A stretch of DNA of 64,000 bases from DATCMU01 sp036563245 (GTDB lineage: Bacteria > Pseudomonadota > Alphaproteobacteria > Rhizobiales > Devosiaceae), in assembly GCA_036563245.1 (NCBI GenBank), contig DATCMU010000053.1, positions 124,001-188,000 of the forward strand, in the 5' to 3' direction. This document shows positions 54,992 through 63,284 of this stretch, one piece after another. Made by a program: the position numbers and the translations under genes. Every line of letters starts with the position of its first letter. Within the stretch, counting starts at the first letter, position 1. The notes below the pieces were generated by a model. The model saw nothing but the letters and a program-made list of their open reading frames with translations, did no database searches and had not been told where the DNA came from.

Positions 54992-56590
54992 ATGCCCAGC
55001 ACCCCATTTCTCGAGGTTCGCGATCTCTCGGTCGATTTCAAACTCGATCGGCAAAGGTTTCGGGCAGTCAAAGCCTCCTCATTTCAATTGGAGCGCGGAG
55101 AGACGCTCGGCCTGGTTGGCGAAAGCGGGTCCGGAAAGTCCGTGACCGCGCGCGCGATCATGCGGCTGCTCCCTGCGACGGCGAAGCTGGCCATTACCTC
55201 CGAGATCATTTTCGACGGGCAGGAGCTCGCGCGGCTGGACAGCGAGAGCATGCGCAAGATCCGGGGCGATCGTATCTCGATGATCTTCCAGGAACCGATG
55301 AGTTCCCTGAACCCGCTCTATACGGTCGGCGACCAGATTGCGGAAAGCCTGGTACTCCATCAGAGCATGTCGAAAAAAATGGCGCGAAAGCGCGCCGTTG
55401 AACTGCTCGACGAGGTTCACATCCCGGATCCGGAGGCACGGGCGCGCCAGTACCCTCATCAGCTTTCGGGCGGGCAACGCCAGAGAGTGATGATCGCAAC
55501 CGCGATCGCCAACAACCCTGAATTGCTGATTGCGGATGAACCCACAACCGCGCTGGACGTAACTGTCCAGGCCGAAATTCTGAAACTGCTCAAGCAGTTG
55601 CAGGAAAAACACGGAATGGCGATGATCTTCATTACGCACGATCTGGGCGTCGTGCAGCGCGTTTGCGACAGGGTCTGTGTCATGCGCAAGGGAGAAATCG
55701 TGGAGACCGGCCCCACGCGCTCCATCTTTGCGGCTCCCGAACATCCCTACACCAGGCAGTTGCTTGCGTCTGAGCCCAGCGGCGAGCCGCTGCCGGTAAC
55801 GCAGGATGCTCCCGAATTGCTGAGCGCCAAACACATGGATGTGCGGTTCGATCTATCCTGGGGCAGCATCTGGAATCGCCACCGACGCGAAATCGTGGCG
55901 GTGGACAATGTGGAGCTGTCTCTCAAGCGCGGACATACAGTTGGCATCGTGGGCGAAAGCGGATCGGGAAAATCCACTTTGGGAAAAGCGCTGCTCCGGT
56001 TGATGTCCGATCATGGCGGCGAGGTCACCTGGAACGGGGAGCGCATCGATGGCTACTCGCGCCATGAGATGCTTCCGCTACGGCCAAAAATGCAGGTGGT
56101 ATTCCAGGACCCGTTCTCGTCGCTCAATCCCCGTATGTCGGTGCGCCAGATCATCGAAGAGGGCCTGGTGATCCACCGTATCGGGAATGCAGGCGACAGG
56201 TTGGAGCGCGTAAGGCAAGCTCTTGCGGATGTTGGTCTCGACCCGGATTGCTATAACCGGTACCCGCACGAATTCTCAGGGGGGCAACGCCAGCGTATCG
56301 CAATTGCCCGCGTGCTTGTGCTCAATCCGGACTTCGTACTCCTGGATGAACCGACGTCGGCGCTCGATCTGTCCGTGCAGGCGCAGATTATCGACCTGCT
56401 GCGGGCGCTGCAGGAAAAGTACGGCCTCTCCTACCTCTTTATCAGCCACGATCTGAAGGTCGTCCGTGCACTATGCCATGACGTCATCGTCATGCGGAAC
56501 GGCAAGGTGGTGGAGTCGGGGGCATGCAGCGAAGTGTTGAGCGCCCCCAAATCCGACTACACCCGGACGCTTATCAAAGCGGCTTTCTGA
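54992..56590 (+). CDS. Dpp/Opp-type ABC transporter, two fused ATPase domains
   Basis: A 532-residue protein. Domain 1 has GESGSGKSV, LSGGQRQRV and LLIADEPTTALD; domain 2 (from about residue 275) has GESGSGKST, FSGGQRQRI and FVLLDEPTSALD. Both look catalytically complete, unlike the fused ATPase at 39061, whose second D-loop differs. It starts 15 bases after the permease stop and is followed by the sulfatase at 56629. Confidence 0.93.
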   Translation: MPSTPFLEVRDLSVDFKLDRQRFRAVKASSFQLERGETLGLVGESGSGKSVTARAIMRLLPATAKLAITSEIIFDGQELARLDSESMRKIRGDRISMIFQEPMSSLNPLYTVGDQIAESLVLHQSMSKKMARKRAVELLDEVHIPDPEARARQYPHQLSGGQRQRVMIATAIANNPELLIADEPTTALDVTVQAEILKLLKQLQEKHGMAMIFITHDLGVVQRVCDRVCVMRKGEIVETGPTRSIFAAPEHPYTRQLLASEPSGEPLPVTQDAPELLSAKHMDVRFDLSWGSIWNRHRREIVAVDNVELSLKRGHTVGIVGESGSGKSTLGKALLRLMSDHGGEVTWNGERIDGYSRHEMLPLRPKMQVVFQDPFSSLNPRMSVRQIIEEGLVIHRIGNAGDRLERVRQALADVGLDPDCYNRYPHEFSGGQRQRIAIARVLVLNPDFVLLDEPTSALDLSVQAQIIDLLRALQEKYGLSYLFISHDLKVVRALCHDVIVMRNGKVVESGACSEVLSAPKSDYTRTLIKAAF

Positions 56591-56628
56591 TCTCTTGAAC
56601 ACGCAAATTCCTGGGGAGCCAACTGGAT

Positions 56629-57969
56629 ATGAGACGACCAAACGTCATCATTTTCTTCACCGACCAACAAAGACACGATACCACTGGCGTGCATGGCAAC
56701 CCCATGGGCCTCACGCCCAACTTTGACCGGCTGGCGCGTTCGGGAACCCACCTGTGGAATTCGTTCACCTCGCAACCGCTGTGCGGTCCCGCCCGCTCAT
56801 CAATGCAAACCGGCCAGTTTGCCACCCAGACGGGCTGCTATCGAAACGGCATCCCCTTGTCCGGGGATGCTGTCACAATGGCGAAGGTGTTCGCCAATGC
56901 AGGCTACACAACCGGCTATGTCGGCAAATGGCATTTGGCAAGCAAGGATCCAGTTCCCGCCTCGGAGCGCGGCGGCTATCAGAAATGGCTTGGGGCCAAT
57001 CTCCTGGAATTCGTTTCCGACGCCTACGACACCGTGTTGTTCGATGAGGATGACCAACGCCGCAAGCTGCCCGGCTATCGCATCGACGCACTTACCGATG
57101 CCGCCATCCGATTCTGCGACGAGCATCAGGATGAGCCGTTCTTCCTGTTCACGTCCTTTCTCGAACCGCACCACCAGAATAGCGTCGACGCCTATCCGGC
57201 CCCCGAGGGATATCGGGAAAACTATGCCGACTGCTGGGTTCCCCCCGATCTCGCGGCCCTGAAAGGCACGGCCGATTTCCATCTTCCGGGTTACTACGGC
57301 ATGGTGAAACGCCTTGACGAGGCTTTCGGACGCCTCATGGATTCACTGCGCAGCCTCGGGCTCGAAGATAATACGATCGTCCTTTTCACGTCGGATCACG
57401 CATGCCACTTCAAGACGCGCAATGGTGAGTACAAGCGGTCTTGCCATGAAAGCGCGATCAGGACGCCGGCGATGTTGACTGGGCCCGGATTTTCCGGTGG
57501 CGGCCAGGTCCGGGGCCTGTTTTCGATCGTCGACGTCGCGCCTACGCTGATCGACGCCGCCGGCCTCGAGATTCCGTCACAGATGGCCGGCAGGTCGGTA
57601 CTGCCACTTGTACGTGACCCTCGATCCGAGTGGCGCAAGGATATCTTCTTCCAGATCAGCGAATCCGAAACTGGCCGGGCGATAAGAACCCATCGCTGGA
57701 AATATGGGGTCACTGCGGATCCGGGCACGAAGGGCCCGGGCGCTACGAGCTACCGGGAATCCTATCTGTACGATCTCGAACATGATCCCTGGGAGCAGGT
57801 CAATCTCGCCGGCATGCAGTCCCACAGGCCGGTCGCCGATCATCTCAAGGGTCGCCTGTTGAGCTGGATATCCGAGATCGAAGACGGCGCCGCTCCGGAA
57901 ATCATCGACGCCGAGCCGCGCCCCACCGCCGGACAGCGTGTCGTTCGGGACTACGAGATCCATCAATAG
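56629..57969 (+). CDS. Sulfatase, type I, cytoplasmic
   Basis: A 446-residue sulfatase (alkaline-phosphatase superfamily). Formylglycine motif C52-G-P-A-R56 followed by SSMQTG; metal residue Asp12 in FTDQQR; VGKWHL with Lys/His of the active site; later FTSDHACHF. There is no signal peptide, so desulfation takes place in the cytoplasm after import by the adjoining transporter. A GGGGAG lies upstream of the ATG. Maturation needs a formylglycine-generating or anSME enzyme, not found in the window. Hairpin 58015-58050 follows. Confidence 0.93.
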   Translation: MRRPNVIIFFTDQQRHDTTGVHGNPMGLTPNFDRLARSGTHLWNSFTSQPLCGPARSSMQTGQFATQTGCYRNGIPLSGDAVTMAKVFANAGYTTGYVGKWHLASKDPVPASERGGYQKWLGANLLEFVSDAYDTVLFDEDDQRRKLPGYRIDALTDAAIRFCDEHQDEPFFLFTSFLEPHHQNSVDAYPAPEGYRENYADCWVPPDLAALKGTADFHLPGYYGMVKRLDEAFGRLMDSLRSLGLEDNTIVLFTSDHACHFKTRNGEYKRSCHESAIRTPAMLTGPGFSGGGQVRGLFSIVDVAPTLIDAAGLEIPSQMAGRSVLPLVRDPRSEWRKDIFFQISESETGRAIRTHRWKYGVTADPGTKGPGATSYRESYLYDLEHDPWEQVNLAGMQSHRPVADHLKGRLLSWISEIEDGAAPEIIDAEPRPTAGQRVVRDYEIHQ

Positions 57970-58014
57970 CGGAAATGCGTTGCCGGGCCGCGACACCCCG
58001 GCTGACGCTGCAGG

Positions 58015-58050
58015 AAGGGCACTCGGAGAAATCCGGGTGCCCTTTCTTTC
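58015..58050 (+). terminator. Rho-independent terminator of the sulfatase operon
   Basis: A 12-bp stem (58015-58026 with 58033-58044, AAGGGCACTCGG/CCGGGTGCCCTT, one G-T pair) with a 6-base loop, followed by TTTCTTTC, 46 bases after the sulfatase stop. Confidence 0.8.
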
Positions 58051-58160
58051 AGGCTGATCCCATCACCTGCATCCGGTCGCTTCCGGTGGATTTGAGGGCG
58101 AGGCCAATGCCAGGCCCGGCGCCCGCCCTGCCCGTTCCTGCGGCGACCTAACCTTTGGTG

Positions 58161-58193
58161 CAAAAAGACCCCCGGGATGGTGCCCGGGGGTCT
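58161..58193 (-). terminator. Rho-independent terminator of the orphan binding-protein gene
   Basis: A perfect 11-bp stem (58166-58176 with 58183-58193, AGACCCCCGGG/CCCGGGGGTCT) with a 6-base loop. On the minus strand it is followed by a T-run (A62-A66 on plus). It lies 33 bases past the stop at 58226, so convergent transcripts end in separate hairpins. Confidence 0.88.
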
Positions 58194-58225
58194 CTGTTCA
58201 TTCTTCGTGCTGAGAAAGCTTTGTT

Positions 58226-60289
58226 TCAGCCCCCGTTCTCTTCGACCGGAACCGTGTCGGGAGCGAGCTCGGGAACGTCTCCGAGACGATCCTTGGGGAT
58301 CCATATGCGTTCACGCATCAGGTTGAGTTCGCCAAACTGGAACGCAAGCCCCGGCGTGCCGGGCACTACATTTTTCAGACGATTGTTGATGGCGATCGCA
58401 CTCGACGCGGTGATCAGGCCAATCGAATACACATTCTCCGTGAAAACGTGCTGAAGCTGCGAGAATTCCTTGTAGCGTTGCCCCGCATCCGGCTCGTTCT
58501 GGATCTTGCGCGCGAGACCGACGATTTCCTTTTCAAAGGGCAGCAGCTCCTGCGGATGGTCCGGCGTCCCGCGATGCCAGTCCGGCGATGCGTAGCTCAG
58601 CGGAGCGATGGCGCTCAGGCTTGTAATGGGTGCCTGGAATTCGCGCGTCCCGCGTTCGAGGATGGCGTCCCACTTGCAGGTGTCGCGAACCACCGCGGCG
58701 TAGTCGCTCGACGGTCTTGCAACGAGGCGTAGGCCCGCATCGCGCAGGAACGAGATCGCCGAATCCGCAAGCGTCACGTCCGTCGTGCGGATCGTGGTGT
58801 AGGTCAACCCGAACTCAAGGTTCTTGCCGGCCAGGGCGCCCTCGGTCCAGTTTACAATGCCGTCTCCGTCAGTATCCTTGAAACCGAGCTGCGCGAGCAG
58901 CGCTTTTGCGGTCGCCAGATCATATGGATAGTAGACAGAAGACTGGGGATCGATCAGCCCGCTTTCGGGATGAATTCCTCCTGGGAACGGAGCGGTAAAC
59001 GGACCACGCACCAGGGACTGCCCCATGGCGACCCTGTCAATGGCCTGCGAGAAGGCCCGGCGAAACGTCACATTGCGGAAAAGGTCACGCAAGGCCTTGT
59101 CCGCCGGCGACTCTATGCCGCAGACTTCCGAGAGGTTGAGGTCAATGCGCCAGTCGAAGGCCCGCGGCCCCCAGTTCAGGTTGAACTTGGCATTGGGTGC
59201 ATTGGCGGCCTTGATTGCCTCGCCGTATGAAGAAGGATCCGAGAAGTTGGTATAGTCGGCGTTGCCGGCAACCGTCTGGATGTCTCGGTCCTGCTTGGTG
59301 CTCAAGCGCCATTGCACCTCGTCCATGTATGGCAGCTGGTTGCCGGCCGAATCCACCTTGAAATAGTAAGGATTTCGGCGCGCCACTATGAACTGGTCCG
59401 GTTCGTACTTCACCGCCGCCCACGGCCCCATCGTCACCCAGGGCAACTTTTCGGGCTTGAGGGCGTTGGTGTAGCTCTCGTAGGTCGCATCCTTGTTATA
59501 TTTGGGGTGCAATGGTTTCAGGATATGTGCCGGGCCCGGGCAGAAATTGGGATAGGCCAGATTGTAGAGTTGAGCGACAGGAAAGGCCGCCTTGAAGGTG
59601 AAACGGATCGTGTTGTCGTCCAGTTTCTCCAGCGTTGTGCCCTCGCCAAGGCTGCCGGACGTCATCTTGGACGCAACTTTCGGATCGAGCACATTGTCGT
59701 TCCAGAAGAACATGATGTCGTCGGCGCTAAATGGCTGACCATCCGACCACTTGGCATTCTTGAGCAGGTGCATGGTCAACTGGTGACCGTCATCAGACCA
59801 TTCCCAGGAAGTCGCCAGATTGGGCAATGGATCCTGCTTGTCGGCCGTCAGCTCCCACATGCCGGCGGTATTCAGCAGGCATTCCTGGTGCGTCATGTCC
59901 AGGCCGAAATAGCCCTGATGCTGGCCGGCCATCCAGTTCCAGCCCTGGGGTCGTGCGCCACTTACATGCCTGAACACACCCCCATAGGTTCCAACTCCAT
60001 CAGGAGTAACGGCCATATTCATCACGATCGGTTCGTCCGGCAGACGATCCTTCACTGCGGGCAGCTTTCCCTGCTCGACCAGCTTGGTCACCCATGCAGG
60101 CTCGCTGTAGTGATCGAGCGCCTTCACGCTCATCAGCTGATCATAGGGAACCGGCTTGGCCGCAGTCCCATTGATCGAAGGCGGAACGGGCAGCGGCACT
60201 GGGCCCTGCAGTGTGGCGGCGGCTGCACCGCCGGCAATCAGCGCCCCAACGGCGCTGACCAGAACAAGTCGTGGCAAATTCGAACTCAC
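58226..60289 (-). CDS. Dpp/Opp-type substrate-binding protein, orphan paralogue
   Basis: A 687-residue receptor very similar to the one at 50609 (shared blocks YDQLMSVKALDHYSEP, PIVMNM, KWSDGQPFSADD, CPGPAHILKPLHPKYN). Signal peptide: Ala-rich, ending GGAAAA near residue 24. Start: GTG at 60289 with GGGAGGG four bases upstream; the frame is open further up but not plausible. No permease or ATPase is linked, so it probably feeds the transporter at 52743-56590 with a second ligand. Divergent from the sulfatase at 60600. Confidence 0.92.
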   Translation of the reverse strand: MSSNLPRLVLVSAVGALIAGGAAAATLQGPVPLPVPPSINGTAAKPVPYDQLMSVKALDHYSEPAWVTKLVEQGKLPAVKDRLPDEPIVMNMAVTPDGVGTYGGVFRHVSGARPQGWNWMAGQHQGYFGLDMTHQECLLNTAGMWELTADKQDPLPNLATSWEWSDDGHQLTMHLLKNAKWSDGQPFSADDIMFFWNDNVLDPKVASKMTSGSLGEGTTLEKLDDNTIRFTFKAAFPVAQLYNLAYPNFCPGPAHILKPLHPKYNKDATYESYTNALKPEKLPWVTMGPWAAVKYEPDQFIVARRNPYYFKVDSAGNQLPYMDEVQWRLSTKQDRDIQTVAGNADYTNFSDPSSYGEAIKAANAPNAKFNLNWGPRAFDWRIDLNLSEVCGIESPADKALRDLFRNVTFRRAFSQAIDRVAMGQSLVRGPFTAPFPGGIHPESGLIDPQSSVYYPYDLATAKALLAQLGFKDTDGDGIVNWTEGALAGKNLEFGLTYTTIRTTDVTLADSAISFLRDAGLRLVARPSSDYAAVVRDTCKWDAILERGTREFQAPITSLSAIAPLSYASPDWHRGTPDHPQELLPFEKEIVGLARKIQNEPDAGQRYKEFSQLQHVFTENVYSIGLITASSAIAINNRLKNVVPGTPGLAFQFGELNLMRERIWIPKDRLGDVPELAPDTVPVEENGG

Positions 60290-60599
60290 GGAACCCTCCC
60301 TTGTGATCTCGTCCGACTGCGACCCCAAGCGAAAGGTAGAATTGGCGCACACAACAGTCAGGCGCTGCGCGCACGTCCCCCTCTCGGCCCCAGTAATTTC
60401 GATAGTAAAACTGTGGCTCGAGCCCGCTCTATCGTGTTTGTGTCTTAAGGCAGGTACTTTTGTGTCATAGACCCTAGTAAGCAGACATAGCTGCGCCTGA
60501 TCGCACAAAATTACCTTACAACGCAGGATATTCCGCTGGCCGACCGACACCCGGAGGGCTCAGACAATTCGGGATTGGACTGTTTGGAGATCTGGCCTC
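60290..60599. promoter_or_regulatory. Divergent promoter region with a 22-bp-spaced direct repeat
   Basis: The 310 bases between the orphan receptor and sulfatase genes contain TTTGTGTC at 60437-60444 and again at 60459-60466 (10 of 11 bases match over TTTGTGTC-N-TA). The 22-base period is typical of AraC-type activator half-sites. A single TTGTGTC also occurs at 48976-48982 in the araC-GH4 gap. No gene is visible here. Confidence 0.45.
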
Positions 60600-61997
60600 A
60601 TGCCTCAAAGAAACATCCTGTTGATGATTGCAGACGACCTGGGACGTGATCTGGGCTATTTCGGCAACAAGGGTGCGGATACGCCCAATCTGGACCGCCT
60701 TGCGGCGCGTTCCGTGTCATTCGACAATGCGTTCTGCACCACGGCGTCGTGCTCTTCGAGCCGCTCGGTGATCTATACCGGCCTGCATAACCATCAGACT
60801 GGGCATTACGGGCACGAACACGGCATCAATCATTTTTCGACCTTCGCCGACGTGCCGACAGTACCCGCCATCTTCAACGATCTTGGCTACCTCACCGCGA
60901 TCATCGGCAAGGTCCATGTCCGGCCGCCTAGTGTCTACCCCTGGACCACGTGGATGGAAGGCGACGGTCGGGACGTTCGCGGCGTGGCGGATCGGGCGGC
61001 GAGTGTTTTCGCCAGGTCGAAGGAGACGGGCGAGCCATTCCACCTAACCATCGGCTTTCAGGACCCGCACCGCGCCCGTGGCCGTTTCAGTTTTGCCAAT
61101 GAAACCGATTGGCCGGGCGTAAGGACCCGCAAATTCACGCCCGAAGAGGTCGAGGTTCCTGACTACCTTCCGGATCTGCCCGAAGTCCGGCGGGAACTGG
61201 CGGAATATCACCAGGCCGTCAATCGGCTCGACCAGGGTGTGGGAATGGTGCTTGAGGAACTCGAGAGCGCAGGGCAAGCGGACGACACGCTCGTGCTGTT
61301 CATCAGCGACAACGGCGTTCCCTTCCTCAATGCGAAAAGCACATTGTATGCCGCCGGCTGCCGTCTGCCATTCCTGCTGCATGTGCCCGGCGGCCCACAG
61401 GGATTGCGCAACCCAAGCTACGTATCGTTCACTGACATTCTTCCCACTTTCCTGGATTGGTCGCGCGCCGACGTACCGCCCGGCAAGCGCCAGGGGCGCT
61501 CCGTACTTCCGATTCTGGAACAGAGCGAGGTCACGCCCGGATGGTCACATGTCTTCGGCTCGCACACATTCCACGAAGTCACCAACTACTATCCGGTCAG
61601 AGCCCTGCGAACACCAGAGTTCACGTACCTCAAGAACGTCGCCTGGCGACTCGACTTTCCGCTCGCATCCGACATCTACGGATCACTGACCTTTGAGGCC
61701 GTCCGCAAGACGCCCCCGCACATGATCGGTGAAAGACCGGTGCGCGACTTCTTCCGTCGCCCGTTCGAGGAACTCTACGCAACGCAATCGGACCCCAATG
61801 AGGTCCACAATGTCGCCGGCGAGGAACAGTACGAAAGCGTGCTGCGCCATATGCGCGAGGAAGTCGAGATCTGGCAGAAGTCCACGGAAGACCCCTGGCT
61901 TTTCAAGGACGGCGTCAGTTGGTTGTCGAACCACTATCACGAGGAAAATGGCCTCGTCCTGCCAGACGCTCACGACGTCCAACTGCCTGGCGAATAG
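60600..61997 (+). CDS. Sulfatase, heparan N-sulfatase-like (S1_8-like)
   Basis: A 465-residue sulfatase. The formylglycine site is C51-S-S-S-R55 (C-x-S-x-R; Ser in place of Pro), as in the SGSH-like group that removes N- or O-sulfate from glucosamine units. Metal residues D12-D13 in IADDLG, IIGKVHV active-site Lys/His, and ISDNGVPF are present. There is no signal peptide, so it is cytoplasmic, like the sulfatase at 56629. It starts a rightward transcript, divergent from the orphan receptor. Confidence 0.92.
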   Translation: MPQRNILLMIADDLGRDLGYFGNKGADTPNLDRLAARSVSFDNAFCTTASCSSSRSVIYTGLHNHQTGHYGHEHGINHFSTFADVPTVPAIFNDLGYLTAIIGKVHVRPPSVYPWTTWMEGDGRDVRGVADRAASVFARSKETGEPFHLTIGFQDPHRARGRFSFANETDWPGVRTRKFTPEEVEVPDYLPDLPEVRRELAEYHQAVNRLDQGVGMVLEELESAGQADDTLVLFISDNGVPFLNAKSTLYAAGCRLPFLLHVPGGPQGLRNPSYVSFTDILPTFLDWSRADVPPGKRQGRSVLPILEQSEVTPGWSHVFGSHTFHEVTNYYPVRALRTPEFTYLKNVAWRLDFPLASDIYGSLTFEAVRKTPPHMIGERPVRDFFRRPFEELYATQSDPNEVHNVAGEEQYESVLRHMREEVEIWQKSTEDPWLFKDGVSWLSNHYHEENGLVLPDAHDVQLPGE

Positions 61998-62255
61998 GCA
62001 CGCACAGCATATCGAGCCACCCGGTTTGCGCCATGACGAGTGCGGCATGGCACGGCCGGTCGCCGCTCGTGGCGCTTTTGGCGTTCTCACGGCCTGTCGA
62101 AGGCGCATGCGCGCGCCCTTGCGAGCGCCACTCGCAAGGACCAACCCAATGGGAAACGCCGCCCTGACCCCAAGATACGGCTCGACCGTGGCCCGCCGCC
62201 AGCACTGGCTGGGGCGAGACCACGGTAGTCGTCGAACGGCCGACGAGCCCTAACC

Positions 62256-63245
62256 TCAGAGCGCCGTCACGCGCACGGCCACGGGCTCATCGATGGCATG
62301 GGGATTGCGCAGCGCAAGGCCGAACTGGGGCACTTCGATCTCGAACACGTCACCCGGTTCGGACCGAACCCCGTCGGCAAAGGATAGCGTCGCGGTGCCG
62401 AACATGTGCACGTGCACATCGCCGGGCTGGCGGAACAGGGAATACTTGAAATGATGGTGCTCGAGGTTGGCGATAGTGTGGGACATGTTGTCCTCGCCCG
62501 AGAGGAACGGCTTTTCCCAAATCGTCGCGCCAGCGCGAACGATGCGCGAAGTCCCCCTGATGTCCTTGGGCAGATCGCCGACCAGGATTTCGGGCCCAAA
62601 AGATGCCTGACGCAACTTGGAATGCGCCAGATAGAGATAATTGATCCGCTCGGTCACGTGGTCGGAGAATTCGTTGGAAACCGCAAAGCCGACCCGCAAC
62701 GGCGTTCCGTCGTCGCCCACGACATAAATGCCCGCAATCTCCGGCTCCTCTCCGCCATCAAGCGCAAATGACGGGGAGACAAGCGGCTGGCCGGCGGCCA
62801 CGGCCTCATATCCATTGCCCTTGTAGAACCACTCGGGTTGAACACCGGTCTCTCCCGGCGCCGGCTTGCCCCCTTCGATGCCCATCCGGAAGATCTTCAT
62901 GGTGTCTGTTTCCGGCTGGCCGGACTGCTCGGCCTTGTGCATGGCGTCTCGTGTTGAAGCCGACCCCAGGTGGGTAAGCCCGGTTCCCGTGAGATACATG
63001 TGCGCTGCGTCTGGATGCGTGATCGGCAGCAGCATTCGGCCCGCACGGTATAGCGCTTCGAGGTCAACCTCGTCGCCAAGACCATGCGCGGCGATTATTC
63101 CGGCGAGGCTCTGGCCCTTGCGCCCAGCTTCCAGGGCAAGCTCATATACCCCGGCTGCATTCTCGACCAGGTGCGCAACGCCGCCTGGCTCTCGAGCTGC
63201 AACGCGAGCGCGTCCCGCCTCGTCGGCGAATTGGGAAATCAACAT
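62256..63245 (-). CDS. AraD1/GguC family protein (FAH fold)
   Basis: A 329-residue protein of the fumarylacetoacetate hydrolase superfamily. Landmarks: HLGSASTRDAMH, QPEWFYKGNG, PEIAGIYVVGDDG and AVSNEFSDHVTE with the acidic metal ligands, and FGPEILVGDLP. This group (AraD1, GguC) accompanies pentose and uronate oxidation and is thought to act on 2-keto-3-deoxy or diketo sugar acids. It is read with the aldolase-family gene upstream (63285), a natural next step after the dehydratases at 34284 and 46041. Confidence 0.85.
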   Translation of the reverse strand: MLISQFADEAGRARVAAREPGGVAHLVENAAGVYELALEAGRKGQSLAGIIAAHGLGDEVDLEALYRAGRMLLPITHPDAAHMYLTGTGLTHLGSASTRDAMHKAEQSGQPETDTMKIFRMGIEGGKPAPGETGVQPEWFYKGNGYEAVAAGQPLVSPSFALDGGEEPEIAGIYVVGDDGTPLRVGFAVSNEFSDHVTERINYLYLAHSKLRQASFGPEILVGDLPKDIRGTSRIVRAGATIWEKPFLSGEDNMSHTIANLEHHHFKYSLFRQPGDVHVHMFGTATLSFADGVRSEPGDVFEIEVPQFGLALRNPHAIDEPVAVRVTAL

Positions 63246-63284
63246 GTACAGGCAACTCCTCAGGTTCGAAAAGGTAGCGGCCCC

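Noticed and set aside
58154..58166. TTTGGTGCAAAAA resembling the GntR-linked 12-mer
   Set aside because: It lies between convergent genes next to a terminator T-run, not in a promoter, and matches only the core.
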